Assembly (NCBI GenBank): GCA_949300485.1
Contig: CASGEL010000001.1
Span: 1-64,000, forward strand
Direction of reading: 5' to 3'
Source: an uncultured bacterium
GTDB lineage: Bacteria > Cyanobacteriota > Vampirovibrionia > Gastranaerophilales > Gastranaerophilaceae
DNA length: 64,000 nucleotides
In this document: positions 45,233 to 54,974 of the stretch, piece by piece
Layout: each line of letters opens with the position of its first letter
Numbering within the stretch: position 1 is the stretch's first letter
Notes under the pieces: model-generated
Told to the model about the DNA's origin: nothing
What the model saw: only the letters and a program-made list of their open reading frames with translations
Databases searched by the model: none
Position numbers and translations under genes: made by a program

Positions 45233-46918
45233 TTATTTTTTTGCTAGTTCTTTAGAATTTTTTAATATAATTTTAGTTAGCTCTGAAAATACATCTCTCC
45301 AGCAATTTGTTTCTTCGGCCTGAATAGGAAAAACTGAACTGTACCAACCAACATCTTCTCCATTTAATTTATACCATCTGTAATTAGGAAAAGTATTAAA
45401 CAACCCGTATGTTTTTATACCTAACGCTCCTGACAAATTTAATATTACATTATCCGTCGAAATTACAATATCCATGCTTTTTATTGCACATGCTGTATCC
45501 GTAAAATTATTAAAAGTTTTACCCAAACTAATTATATTATATTTACTTTCATCCTCCCCAGCTACTTGCAAAGAATAAAAATCAATATTTGGGATATTTA
45601 AAAGATTTCGAAATCTTTTTAGTTCAATATCTCGCCCATTGTAATTTGCGGATTTGTCACCTGAATATGCTATTCCTATTTTTATATTTTCTGATTTTTT
45701 CAAATATTTTTTCGCATATTCTTCTGTTTTATGCCTGTCGACGTCCAAGTACCCGTTTATATATGGAATTTTTGAGATATCTATATTCAATGCCAATGGC
45801 GCATCCAGCAATGCCATATGAAAATCATACTTCAAAGCAGAAATATCAACACTTTCGGGTACAACTTCAATACCGTCGGAAATTAAGGGGGAAGACTTGA
45901 TTAAATCAAACAATGCATCCTGAACCACAAAAATAATTTTACCGGCTAAATTTTTCAAGAACGGAACAAATCTACAATACATAAATGTATCGCCAAATCC
46001 CTGTTCATAATGCACTAATAAAGTTTTATCCGAAATATCTGATTTTAAATCCCATCTATGCTCAAGATCAAATGCTATAGGATATTTTAAGTTTTCATCA
46101 TCAATGTTAAATCTGTGTGCAAAATATTTATGGCCGCTTTGAAAATCTCCGCAGCTGATTAAAAAAGCCCCGTAATTATAATAATCAATTTCCGTAGGAT
46201 TGTTCTCAAGCAATTTTATATAAAATTTATTTGAATTTTCATTATCCCCAAGTTTTTCATAACCATATGCCAAACCATGCAAAACTAATCTGTCAGAAGG
46301 ATTTAAAGCATAAGCTTTTCTAAAATAAAATATTTGGTCCCTTAAACTCAAATCTCCATAAACTTTTGCGTATAAACTCCCGACAATTGTATAAACAACT
46401 GATTTTGTTTTATCAATTTCAATATACTTCTTATAATATTTTATCGCTGTTTTATAATCTCTGAATTGTAAATTATAAAAATTTGCTAAAGTTATAAACA
46501 TCAATGGTTTATTAGTTTCTTTTTCTTCATACAAATTTATAAACTGTATTGCAAGGTCTTTATCCCCGATAAAAAAAAGTGTTTCGCCTATATCAAAATA
46601 ATCTCCTGCTTTTAAAGCAGACTTTACTATCAAAAATCTATATAACAAAAGCGCATTATAATATTCTTCACTTGTCAATTTTTCCTTAATAAAATTCCTC
46701 ATAACTCGAAACAGATCATTTTTCATAACTTCAGGTGCATCCTGTTTCATTGTTACGAATTTTTTATACACACCGAAAACGTCATCACTAATATTGGAAA
46801 CACTATTCGAAGACAATATAATATCATCCAATTCTGACAATAAAAAATTAGTTATATTATTAACTTCAAAAGGAATCTTATCCTTTACAAGCAAATTTTT
46901 TAGCTCATCTTCTCTCAT
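45233..46918 (-). CDS. TPR protein with C-terminal GT9/ADP-heptose-transferase-like domain
   Basis: 561 residues. Residues ~80-270 hold TPR-like helical repeats (DYKTAIKYYKKYIEIDKTKS, LRDQIFYFRKAYALNPSDR, ENSNKFYIKLLENNPTE). From ~300 a GT-B-like domain follows (DKTLLVHYEQGFGDTFMYCRFVPFL, KIGIAYSGDKSANYNGRDIEL, then MDIVISTDNVILNLSGALG and YRWYKLNGEDVGWYSS), resembling TPR-GT9 proteins. Family 9 enzymes include heptosyltransferases, so a glycan or protein-glycosylation role is plausible. Monocistronic; no evident binding site. Confidence 0.82.
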   Translation of the reverse strand: MREDELKNLLVKDKIPFEVNNITNFLLSELDDIILSSNSVSNISDDVFGVYKKFVTMKQDAPEVMKNDLFRVMRNFIKEKLTSEEYYNALLLYRFLIVKSALKAGDYFDIGETLFFIGDKDLAIQFINLYEEKETNKPLMFITLANFYNLQFRDYKTAIKYYKKYIEIDKTKSVVYTIVGSLYAKVYGDLSLRDQIFYFRKAYALNPSDRLVLHGLAYGYEKLGDNENSNKFYIKLLENNPTEIDYYNYGAFLISCGDFQSGHKYFAHRFNIDDENLKYPIAFDLEHRWDLKSDISDKTLLVHYEQGFGDTFMYCRFVPFLKNLAGKIIFVVQDALFDLIKSSPLISDGIEVVPESVDISALKYDFHMALLDAPLALNIDISKIPYINGYLDVDRHKTEEYAKKYLKKSENIKIGIAYSGDKSANYNGRDIELKRFRNLLNIPNIDFYSLQVAGEDESKYNIISLGKTFNNFTDTACAIKSMDIVISTDNVILNLSGALGIKTYGLFNTFPNYRWYKLNGEDVGWYSSVFPIQAEETNCWRDVFSELTKIILKNSKELAKK

Positions 46919-47088
46919 ATTTTCATAATATCATATGTTAATAAATTTCTACTGGTCCATAAATACGAATTTATTACAACATTGTAACATTTCTACTAAA
47001 GGAGTAGCAAAAAAGATTTTTACGAGTATTATATAAACAACCAAGACATGCTTTAATGACTCTTTAATCAGGAAAGGATAATAAATAT

Positions 47089-47562
47089 ATGAGTTTTGTA
47101 AGACCAGTTGATATGGAAACAACTTTAAACTATATGTACAAAACACTAAAACCAGGAACTGAAAGAAAACTTGAAAATTTTAATGGACATAGAAAAATCA
47201 GTGTTTTTAGAGGTGATCACTATTTGAATAAAATAACAAGAAAACTTTCCGATCCGCCGTTAACACTTATAAGATATATGCGAAATACAGGCACCGCAGA
47301 AGATCCCAAATTAGCTACAGCTACAATTGCTCTAAAGGCACCTCAAGGAGATATTATAGTTTATTATAATGAACCAGGCAACAGTAACAAAGGAGTTCTT
47401 TTAAATATATTCAGAGAAGGTTTTATTCCTTATAAAAAGAACTTTGAAAACCTGATGAAACTTCGTGAGGATACTCATTTTATGGATGTTTTAAGCAAAC
47501 TCACAGGCAAAGATGTCAGAAGATATCCAACTACTAATCGCCTAGACATTATATCAAAATAA
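47089..47562 (+). CDS. hypothetical protein
   Basis: 157 residues, basic, soluble-looking. It begins MSFVRPVDMETTLNYMYKTL, lacks the F-G motif, and has a beta-rich centre (LATATIALKAPQGDIIVYYN) and a C-terminal helix (FENLMKLREDTHFMDVLSKL). AGGAAAGGA lies upstream. Followed by a terminator. No family recognised. Confidence 0.6.
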   Translation: MSFVRPVDMETTLNYMYKTLKPGTERKLENFNGHRKISVFRGDHYLNKITRKLSDPPLTLIRYMRNTGTAEDPKLATATIALKAPQGDIIVYYNEPGNSNKGVLLNIFREGFIPYKKNFENLMKLREDTHFMDVLSKLTGKDVRRYPTTNRLDIISK

Positions 47563-47574
47563 AATTTACAAAAC

Positions 47575-47618
47575 AAAAATCCGGAATTGTAAAATATTAT
47601 ACAAAACCGGATTTTTTA
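47575..47618 (+). terminator. intrinsic terminator
   Basis: AAAAATCCGG/CCGGATTTTT outer stem with an inner TTGTA/TACAA stem and T-run, 12 bases after the stop at 47562. Confidence 0.85.
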
Positions 47619-47648
47619 TAATACTAACATATAAATTAGAGATTTTAA

Positions 47649-48005
47649 ATGGAAATAACAAATTATAACCTAAAATCACCCTATTTTGGAATAAAATTAA
47701 ACACAGCCAGTGTATTGGAAACAACAACATTAAAAATATTTAAAAATGACGGAATCGCAGGCTTTAAAGAAGTAACCCAAGCTTTATCTCCAAACAAGAT
47801 TAAAGCAGTAGGAAACAGAGGTTACAAATATTATGCCCAGTTATATGGCGAAAAAATTATTACTAAATACCCTGAAATAGCTGAAGCAACAGAGCAAATA
47901 AAAAAAATCGCAACTGAAAATCCTCATATTACAAAAGCCGAATTATACTTAAAAATACAACCCATAATAAATAAACTTGGAGATGAAATTGACATAACAA
48001 TATAG
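47649..48005 (+). CDS. FG-motif hypothetical protein
   Basis: 118 residues. MEITNYNLKSPYFGIKLNTA carries the F-G motif (residues 13-14) followed by Lys. The rest is mostly helical and basic (AGFKEVTQALSPNKIKAVG; EATEQIKKIATENPHITKAE). No family recognised. It converges with the TonB-C-like gene, 5 bases between stops. Confidence 0.65.
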   Translation: MEITNYNLKSPYFGIKLNTASVLETTTLKIFKNDGIAGFKEVTQALSPNKIKAVGNRGYKYYAQLYGEKIITKYPEIAEATEQIKKIATENPHITKAELYLKIQPIINKLGDEIDITI

Positions 48006-48010
48006 AAAAA

Positions 48011-48895
48011 CTATCCGCCTATATGAATTTTTATTCTTTCATTATCATTAAAATCATTTGGTGTTGATTTTTGAGTTGTATTAGATAACAACATTACAGC
48101 TTTTACTTGAGCCTTTTCCCTTTTACTATTCGCAGGGAATACTGTTATATCTTGATATTCATAACTTTTTATTAAATTTGCAACTAAATCTTTATCATGC
48201 TGCGAAATAACCATAGATTTCACTGTAATATTATCTATTCGACCATCTGCATATACATTAAATTGATAATACAACCAAGTACCCGCACTATACTGATCAA
48301 GTTCCCTAATTTGTATACTATCATCTAAAATTTTATTAACAAAGTTACTTTGCCAAGTATTCCAGTCAATGTCTTTATATATATAACGATCTCTTTGCTT
48401 AACTCTTTTTAATGGCCTATTATCCTTACCTAATGGCTGCGTTGAAACATTTTGAGCATTATTTAACATTGTATCAATATGTGAATCATCTAAATTATTA
48501 AAATTCAAATTATCAGAATCATTAACATTTAAATTTTGATTTGCAAAATCAGCATTCGAATTATCAAACGAATTAGACTGACTTGAAAAACCTGAATTGT
48601 TATTAAACTGCATTTCAGTATTATTCAATGTTCCTGAATTTTCAACATTTAAGCTTGATGAATTTAACGCAATATCAGTATTATTTGCATTTATTTGGGC
48701 ATTATTAATTTTTGAATCATTTAAATTAATTTTTACAGTTTCATTATTTACTAGTTCAGTATTTTCATGAGTTATTTCAAAATTTTGATTAGATATCTTC
48801 ACTCGCCTGCCAATATTTGTATCATCCAATGACAAGACAAACACTGTCACAAAAACAAATACAATTAGCCCTATTATCCAAGCGATTTTATTCAT
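48011..48895 (-). CDS. TonB-C-like envelope protein with Asn-rich linker
   Basis: 294 residues. One N-terminal TM helix (IAWIIGLIVFVFVTVFVLSL), a ~120-residue Asn/Ser-rich linker with a repetitive x-N-x-S/N-x pattern (NNTEMQFNNNSGF, NDSDNLNFNNLDDS), then a TonB-C/TolA-like domain (~205-280: YYQFNVYADGRIDNITVKSM, YQDITVFPANSKREKAQVKA). This matches TonB topology, except that the usual Pro-rich spanner is replaced by Asn-rich sequence. Third gene of a minus-strand trio with an FHA/polytopic protein and a VWA protein; the upstream stop is 6 bases away. Confidence 0.7.
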   Translation of the reverse strand: MNKIAWIIGLIVFVFVTVFVLSLDDTNIGRRVKISNQNFEITHENTELVNNETVKINLNDSKINNAQINANNTDIALNSSSLNVENSGTLNNTEMQFNNNSGFSSQSNSFDNSNADFANQNLNVNDSDNLNFNNLDDSHIDTMLNNAQNVSTQPLGKDNRPLKRVKQRDRYIYKDIDWNTWQSNFVNKILDDSIQIRELDQYSAGTWLYYQFNVYADGRIDNITVKSMVISQHDKDLVANLIKSYEYQDITVFPANSKREKAQVKAVMLLSNTTQKSTPNDFNDNERIKIHIGG

Positions 48896-48901
48896 ATAAC
48901 A

Positions 48902-50488
48902 TTAATCCAAAGTATCTAATAATTCACTGTAATTATTGATTTTGTACATTGTTGAACTCAAAAGATGAGTTTCTGCAATCAACAATGCTGTAGGAACAAG
49001 TGCTGTTACAAAGCTCAAAAACATACCTTGTATATCACCGCCAATTTCCGTAATAAAATATGATACGTTCATTGTAAATTCAATCAAAATAATAAAACAG
49101 GCAATATACATTACTATATTTTTTTCTCGTTCTAAACTTCTCATTGAATCCAGACCCAAAACAGTAACCCCATGACTACCGTAATCATGAAATCCATCAA
49201 ATTTTATAATTTCAGAACCTTTAATTTGTTTTCCTATAGTAAAGGCTCTTACAAATGAGAAAAATGCAAATATAATCAAGAATGTTGCCAATACAAGAAA
49301 TATAGGACTGAATCTTAGACCTGAGATACGAACCCAGTTTGCAGCTTCAGGGAAACAGCTGGCAAGAGTATTTGAAACTCCATATGCCAAAAATGGAGAT
49401 GTTAATAAACCTACAAACACTTCAACAATCATTCTCAACTGATGATTTACCAAACTGCTTTTTACTGCATTTATCCTATTCGGAGTTAATTTATTTATAA
49501 ATGTATGAATCAATGCTCTATAACTTTTCATTACAGATTCAAAATCTTCTCTGTATTCACAATTAGTTAACTGTTGTTTATAATTTTTAATTTGGAATTT
49601 AAAATAACCGCTTGCAATAGTTACTGTAGCTAATGCTCCTACAAATAATAATGAAATAAAAAATGATGCGGCTAAAAATCCAGGAATAGATTTATAATAA
49701 AACAAATTCATTACATATACTATAAACAAAAATAAAGAAGCTATTCCGATAATAAATCTCTGTGCGACATCAGAATCTCCTAATCTTTTTGTTTGATTAA
49801 ATTCAAGCAGTGAATAAATACCATGCTTCAATATTAAACATACTGCACCGACAACTGCAGTAACACATATTAAAAATCCTACATTTGTTGTCAGATTTAA
49901 TACGGATGATGAATTATCGATTTTAAATCCTAATAAAAAATTTGTAATACCGAATGATGAAACGACTGATAGTATAAAGATTGAAAGATTTAAAATAAAA
50001 TTAGTAATATTTGCAGAACGAATATTACCTTTCAATTCTAATATTCTAAAGCCTATTTCTTTAATAATTGCAATTCTATGTTTTTCTACATCACCCTCAA
50101 AAAGGTCATCTTTATTTTTAGCCTGAGTAGAATTGTCGGCCACAACATTTTTATCTGCAATTTTAGGTTGCTGGACAGAATTAATCGCAACCGGTACTGC
50201 CATTTCTACTGAAACTTCTATAGGAATAGAATTTTTAACAGTAGTCAAAGTAAAATTAGGGGTAACTAAAATTTTAGAAAAGACCTTTCCGTTAAAAAGA
50301 ATCTCTCTATCATTTGAAACATTAACCAAAATATAATTATTATATTTTGGCATGTACATTAATTTTAAAACAGATTCCGCCGGCAAATCTCCTATTATAA
50401 AATCACTGCCGGAATTACTGCCTATAACAATATTAGTTTGATTTTCAAACTTTCTAAAGCTATCTCCATACTTGATAGTTACTTTCAT
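48902..50488 (-). CDS. FHA-like domain plus polytopic membrane protein
   Basis: 528 residues. Residues ~1-85 look like an FHA fold (NIVIGSNSGSDFIIGDLPAES, NNYILVNVSNDREILFNGK), the usual phosphothreonine reader. After a linker come about eight TM helices (e.g. FILNLSIFILSVVSSFGI, FIIGIASLFLFIVYVMNLFY, IFLVLATFLIIFAFFSFV). The last two (YIACFIILIEFTMNVSYFI and MFLSFVTALVPTALLIAETHLL) faintly resemble MotA/ExbB channels. It lies between a VWA protein (6 bases) and a TonB-C-like protein (6 bases), so the three are probably one complex. No named family known to me. Confidence 0.65.
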   Translation of the reverse strand: MKVTIKYGDSFRKFENQTNIVIGSNSGSDFIIGDLPAESVLKLMYMPKYNNYILVNVSNDREILFNGKVFSKILVTPNFTLTTVKNSIPIEVSVEMAVPVAINSVQQPKIADKNVVADNSTQAKNKDDLFEGDVEKHRIAIIKEIGFRILELKGNIRSANITNFILNLSIFILSVVSSFGITNFLLGFKIDNSSSVLNLTTNVGFLICVTAVVGAVCLILKHGIYSLLEFNQTKRLGDSDVAQRFIIGIASLFLFIVYVMNLFYYKSIPGFLAASFFISLLFVGALATVTIASGYFKFQIKNYKQQLTNCEYREDFESVMKSYRALIHTFINKLTPNRINAVKSSLVNHQLRMIVEVFVGLLTSPFLAYGVSNTLASCFPEAANWVRISGLRFSPIFLVLATFLIIFAFFSFVRAFTIGKQIKGSEIIKFDGFHDYGSHGVTVLGLDSMRSLEREKNIVMYIACFIILIEFTMNVSYFITEIGGDIQGMFLSFVTALVPTALLIAETHLLSSTMYKINNYSELLDTLD

Positions 50489-50494
50489 ATAATA

Positions 50495-51160
50495 TTACCT
50501 TCCGATTGCATTTAAAAAACGTCTTAAAGATTTGTTAGATGTTGTTTCACTTCCAATAATCAGTTTATTCTCGCCCAATACTGGGGTCAATCTTTCTTTA
50601 ACCAAATCCAACTTTTCAGGTGCGGCAAATAAAAACATCATAGCAAACTCATTTGCTTGATTACGAACATTTGCAACCTCTTCTGGCAAAGTGTCCCAAT
50701 CTATTTGTTTATCTACATCTCCTTCATTTTCCAAATCACCAATAACTACAACCGCAGGAACATACCCCTCTTTATACATATTAAGAGCATGATTGAAAGC
50801 TTTTTTAAGAGCCAAACCGTATGCAGTTCCATATTCTTTAGAATCATACTGGGTGAATTTCTCAATAGATTTTCTAACCTCTGAACTGGATTGAGGAGAA
50901 CCTTCATATATTAAATATGAATCCTCTGAAACTCTCAACATTTTTACATGATCTTCGGGATCAAGCATAGAACATAACTGCCTTATTATCATTTTTTGGT
51001 TTTGTAAGTTTTTTTGATTAGATGCAGAAGCATCAACAACAAAAATTACAGCAGCCTTATGAAAATCATCGACTTTAAGCTGAGACAAACCAAAAATTCC
51101 CAAACATAAAAATATAAAAAATATTATTCCAAATAAAACTATCTTCAATGTATTACTCAT
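50495..51160 (-). CDS. membrane-anchored VWA-domain protein
   Basis: 221 residues from MSNTLKIVLFG (a start at 51199 adding 13 residues is possible; neither has a strong site). An N-terminal TM helix (IVLFGIIFFIFLCLGIFGL) precedes a von Willebrand A domain with an intact MIDAS (FVVDASASNQKN, D-x-S-x-S), a Thr in EYGTAYGLALKKAF and VVVIGDLENEGD. Such proteins bind partners through a metal ion. First gene of the trio with the FHA/polytopic and TonB-C-like proteins; divergent from the FeoAB gene. Confidence 0.8.
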   Translation of the reverse strand: MSNTLKIVLFGIIFFIFLCLGIFGLSQLKVDDFHKAAVIFVVDASASNQKNLQNQKMIIRQLCSMLDPEDHVKMLRVSEDSYLIYEGSPQSSSEVRKSIEKFTQYDSKEYGTAYGLALKKAFNHALNMYKEGYVPAVVVIGDLENEGDVDKQIDWDTLPEEVANVRNQANEFAMMFLFAAPEKLDLVKERLTPVLGENKLIIGSETTSNKSLRRFLNAIGR

Positions 51161-51305
51161 ATCAAAAAAATAGCACAAAAAAGGTAAAAGTGTAATCATA
51201 TAAATGAAGTATGAAGAATTATATACATTTTATAGAAAAAATACAGAAAAATCCATTTGACAAACATACACACATAGAATACCATAATGATGGAGCGAGA
51301 AGTGA

Positions 51306-53681
51306 ATGCCGGAAAAAGAAATAATTACAACTCTTGATAAACTAAAAATTGGTAAAGATGCAATTATAAAATCAATTAATTGCGAGAATAAAGCATTAAG
51401 ACAACACATCCTTGAAATGGGACTTACACCTAATACAGAAGTAACCCTCATAAAAACTGCCCCCTTAGGAGATCCTCTAGAATTAAGAGTAAGAAATTAT
51501 GAACTGACACTGCGAAAGGAAGATGCATCTAAAATTATAATAAAAGACATTCACGATGCACATAATTGCCCAAGAAAAAATATGAAAAACGAAGAATCCG
51601 AACATTCCCAAAAAGGAGAATCAAGAACTTACAAAACAAGACCCGGAAACAAAACTCCTGAAAAAAATAAAATTTCACTTGCACTTGCAGGAAATCAAAA
51701 TTGTGGTAAAACAACATTATTTAATAAACTGACAGGTTCCAACCAACATGTAGGGAATTTCCCAGGAGTCACAATAGATAAAAAAGATGGTATAATAAAA
51801 CATCATAAAGACGTAACAATAACAGATCTGCCGGGGATATACTCACTTTCACCATATAGCAGCGAAGAAGTCGTAACAAGAAACTTCATATTAAATGAAA
51901 AACCTGATGCAATTATTAATATTATTGATGCGACAAATATTGAAAGAAACCTATTATTAACACTTCAATTGATAGAGCTTGATATACCAATGGTAATTGC
52001 TCTAAACATGATGGATGAAATAAATAAAAACGGTGGAAGTATAGACATTAACGGAATGGAAAATACATTAGGAATTCCTGTTATTCCAATATCCGCTTCT
52101 AAAAATCAAGGACTTGAAGAACTTGTTGAACATGCAATTAATGTTGCCAAATACCAAGAACACCCAGGACGACTTGATTTTTGCGATGCAGAAGATCCTG
52201 AAACAAGTGCCGTACATCGATGTATCCATTCAATTATACACCTTATAGAAGACCATGCCATCAAAAAAAATATTCCGGTGAGATTTGCTTCAACAAAAAT
52301 TGCAGAAGGTGATAATAAAATAATCTCAGAATTAAATCTTGACCCAAATGAGATAGAAACTTGCAATCAGATAATATCAGAGATGGAAAAAGAATGCGGA
52401 TTAGAAAAAGAGTCTGCTATTATCAATATGAGATTTTATTTCATAGAAAAGCTTTGTCAACAATATGTATTAAAACCTGAAGAGTCAGAAGAATATAAAA
52501 TTTCTGCCAACATAGATAAAATATTGACAGGGAAATACACTGCAATTCTAGCATTTTTATTCATTATGACTATAATATTTTACATTACCTTTGGACATAT
52601 CGGAATATTTCTATCCGAAGCAATGGAAACAGGTATAACATTTATCACAAACTATATTGATAATTTATTAACTAATTACGGTTTAAATCCTGTTGTTCAA
52701 TCTCTTATTATAGATGGGGTATTTGCTGGTGTAGGAAGCGTTTTGAGCTTTTTACCAGTAATTGTTATTCTATTCTTCTTTCTATCCATTTTGGAAGATA
52801 CTGGGTACATGGCTAGAGTTGCTTTTGTTATGGACAAACTCTTAAGAAAAATCGGATTATCTGGCAGAAGTTTTGTACCTATGCTTATAGGATTTGGATG
52901 TTCAGTGCCTGCAATAATGTCAACTCGAACACTGCCATCTGAACGCGACAGGAAAATGACCATTTTTTTAACACCATTTATGAGTTGTTCTGCCAAATTA
53001 CCAATTTATGCACTGTTTACTGCCGCATTTTTTAAAGACTATCAAATATTTGTAATTTTAGGTCTTTATTTAATTGGCATAATTACAGGAATAATCTTTG
53101 CATATATTTTAAAATTATTTATTTTTAAGGGAGAACCTGTACCTTTTGTGATGGAACTACCTAATTACAGACTGCCAAGTCCCATTAATGTTTATCGATT
53201 AATATATACAAAATCAAAAGGATTTATTACAAAAGCGTTTACCATAATATTTTGGGCAACAATTATTATATGGTTTTTACAAACATTCGATTCAAGATTA
53301 AATCTGGTTTCAGATTCCTCACAAAGCCTGCTGGCTATTTTAGGAAATATTATTACCCCTATTTTTAAACCGCTTGGTATCACTGACTGGAGAATTTCAA
53401 CTGCATTTATAACAGGTTTTATGGCAAAAGAAAGTGTTGTTAGTACTTTAACAGTATTAAGCGGTGGAGATGTTTCAAAACTCCCAGAAATGTTTACAAA
53501 ACTGACAGCTTTTGTATTCTTAGTATTTTCTTTGTTATACACGCCTTGCGTAGCAACTATCGCTACGGTAAAAAGAGAACTTGGGAAAACATATGCACTT
53601 TTAGTCATACTAATTCAATGCTCAATTGCCTGGATTGTTGCTCTTCTAACATATCTCTTTGGAAGTGTATTAATTACATAA
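51306..53681 (+). CDS. feoB: ferrous iron transporter FeoB with fused FeoA domain
   Basis: 791 residues. Residues 1-82 are a FeoA SH3-like domain (LKIGKDAIIKSIN, HILEMGLTPNTEVTLIKTAPLGDPLELRV). A charged linker (~83-120) leads to the FeoB G domain: P-loop AGNQNCGKTT (G129-T136), DLPG (174-177) and NMMD (234-237). About eight TM helices follow with the two Gate domains (GSVLSFLPVIVILFFFLSILED, MLIGFGCSVPAIMSTR). It imports Fe(II) across the inner membrane. FeoA and FeoB are usually separate genes. Stops one base from a convergent FG-motif gene. Confidence 0.97.
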   Translation: MPEKEIITTLDKLKIGKDAIIKSINCENKALRQHILEMGLTPNTEVTLIKTAPLGDPLELRVRNYELTLRKEDASKIIIKDIHDAHNCPRKNMKNEESEHSQKGESRTYKTRPGNKTPEKNKISLALAGNQNCGKTTLFNKLTGSNQHVGNFPGVTIDKKDGIIKHHKDVTITDLPGIYSLSPYSSEEVVTRNFILNEKPDAIINIIDATNIERNLLLTLQLIELDIPMVIALNMMDEINKNGGSIDINGMENTLGIPVIPISASKNQGLEELVEHAINVAKYQEHPGRLDFCDAEDPETSAVHRCIHSIIHLIEDHAIKKNIPVRFASTKIAEGDNKIISELNLDPNEIETCNQIISEMEKECGLEKESAIINMRFYFIEKLCQQYVLKPEESEEYKISANIDKILTGKYTAILAFLFIMTIIFYITFGHIGIFLSEAMETGITFITNYIDNLLTNYGLNPVVQSLIIDGVFAGVGSVLSFLPVIVILFFFLSILEDTGYMARVAFVMDKLLRKIGLSGRSFVPMLIGFGCSVPAIMSTRTLPSERDRKMTIFLTPFMSCSAKLPIYALFTAAFFKDYQIFVILGLYLIGIITGIIFAYILKLFIFKGEPVPFVMELPNYRLPSPINVYRLIYTKSKGFITKAFTIIFWATIIIWFLQTFDSRLNLVSDSSQSLLAILGNIITPIFKPLGITDWRISTAFITGFMAKESVVSTLTVLSGGDVSKLPEMFTKLTAFVFLVFSLLYTPCVATIATVKRELGKTYALLVILIQCSIAWIVALLTYLFGSVLIT

Positions 53682-53682
53682 C

Positions 53683-53958
53683 TTAGCGATTGCGTGATGA
53701 AGATTTATAACCTGCGACAATCCCTGCTGTAGTTGCAATAAGACCATTTATTGCAAAAGAATTTTTTGTAGGAGATTTAAAAAAACTTATTTTTCTAGAT
53801 AAAAAATCAAGCCCAACACCAAAGGCAAACCAAACACCGGCAGTCGCTAAACTTTCTTTTATCGGACTGCTATGATAATTAGATATATTTGCATTGTTAG
53901 ATTTTTTAGTGCCGAATCCTGTCTGGGGAAAACTGTTATTTATACTATATATTTTCAT
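53683..53958 (-). CDS. small FG-motif membrane protein
   Basis: 91 residues, with AGGTGAT upstream. MKIYSINNSFPQTGFGTKKS has the F-G motif (residues 15-16) followed by two Lys. Two hydrophobic segments follow (ESLATAGVWFAFGVGLDFLS and FAINGLIATTAGIVAGY), suggesting a two-helix membrane protein, with a basic C-terminus. No family recognised. Convergent with feoB. Confidence 0.65.
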   Translation of the reverse strand: MKIYSINNSFPQTGFGTKKSNNANISNYHSSPIKESLATAGVWFAFGVGLDFLSRKISFFKSPTKNSFAINGLIATTAGIVAGYKSSSRNR

Positions 53959-54148
53959 AATATCACCTAAACATAAGGTATTACTAATTTAACATAAAAA
54001 ACTTTATTAATACAAAATTTGATATTAAAAATATAACAAATTTAATATTTTCAAAGTTGAAAGTGATAAATTACTCATTGACTTAATCCCATTACTTTGT
54101 ATCATTATTATGATATCTAAAAATCTTAAATATAGAAAAGAGGGAAAA

Positions 54149-54958
54149 ATGGAGAATAAAACAATCGGATTTATTGGGGCAGGAAAAATGGCAAGTGCCA
54201 TTATTAAAGGTTTGTTAAGTTCAAAAACATTTGACAATAACCATATATTAGCCGCAGAAGTAAATGAAACTACAGCAAAGATTGCTCAAGAAAAATTTAA
54301 AATAAAAATTTTTACTAATGCAAAAGATGCCGTATGCAATTCTGATATCATACTAATCGCAACAAAACCATTTGTTGTACAAGAGCTTTTAGAAAACATT
54401 AAAAATGAAGTAACAAAAGAAAAATTAATTATTTCTATTGCTGCAGGAATAACTTTTGAAAAACTTGAAGCAGCCTTAGGAAAAGATAAAAGAATAGTTA
54501 GGGTAATGCCAAATACTCCGGCATTAGTTGAATGTGGGATGAGTGCAATCTGCAAAAATGCATCCGCAACCGAAGATGATCTGCAACTTGTTAAAACAAT
54601 ATTCTCTAAAATAGGAAAAGTTATTTCTTGCCAAGAAAAAGATATTGATGCAGTAACAGGGGTTTCAGGATCAGGCCCGGCTTTTTACTACTATATAATT
54701 GACAAAATTGCAAAAGCAGGAGAAAGTCTTGGATTAGATTATAAAACAGCTCTAATGTTATCAGCACAAACAGCATTAGGCGCAGCAAAAATGATTATAG
54801 AGACAGGGAATAGTCCTGAAGATCTCATAACAGCTGTTACTACTCCAGGCGGCACAACTGCAGAGGGAAACAAAGTTTTAAATGAAAGTAATATAGATAC
54901 AATTCTTTGTGAAACAGTTAGAAAAACTGCAGAAAAATCTGCACTTATGAGTAAATAA
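54149..54958 (+). CDS. proC: pyrroline-5-carboxylate reductase
   Basis: 269 residues from ATG 54149, with AGAGGG upstream; an extension from 54110 is rejected. NAD(P)H reduction of P5C to L-proline. Motifs: TIGFIGAGKMASAIIKGLL, LIATKPFVVQELL, VRVMPNTPALVECGMSAI and the C-terminal signature TGVSGSGPAFYYYIIDKIA plus TTPGGTTAEGNKVL. Followed closely by the convergent gdx gene, 16 bases between stops. Confidence 0.97.
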   Translation: MENKTIGFIGAGKMASAIIKGLLSSKTFDNNHILAAEVNETTAKIAQEKFKIKIFTNAKDAVCNSDIILIATKPFVVQELLENIKNEVTKEKLIISIAAGITFEKLEAALGKDKRIVRVMPNTPALVECGMSAICKNASATEDDLQLVKTIFSKIGKVISCQEKDIDAVTGVSGSGPAFYYYIIDKIAKAGESLGLDYKTALMLSAQTALGAAKMIIETGNSPEDLITAVTTPGGTTAEGNKVLNESNIDTILCETVRKTAEKSALMSK

Positions 54959-54974
54959 ATGAAATTACAATCTT

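Noticed and set aside
48902-50488. ZorA-like MotA protein of a Zorya defence system
   Set aside because: About eight TM helices and an FHA-like N-terminus do not match ZorA, and no ZorB, ZorC or ZorD is adjacent.
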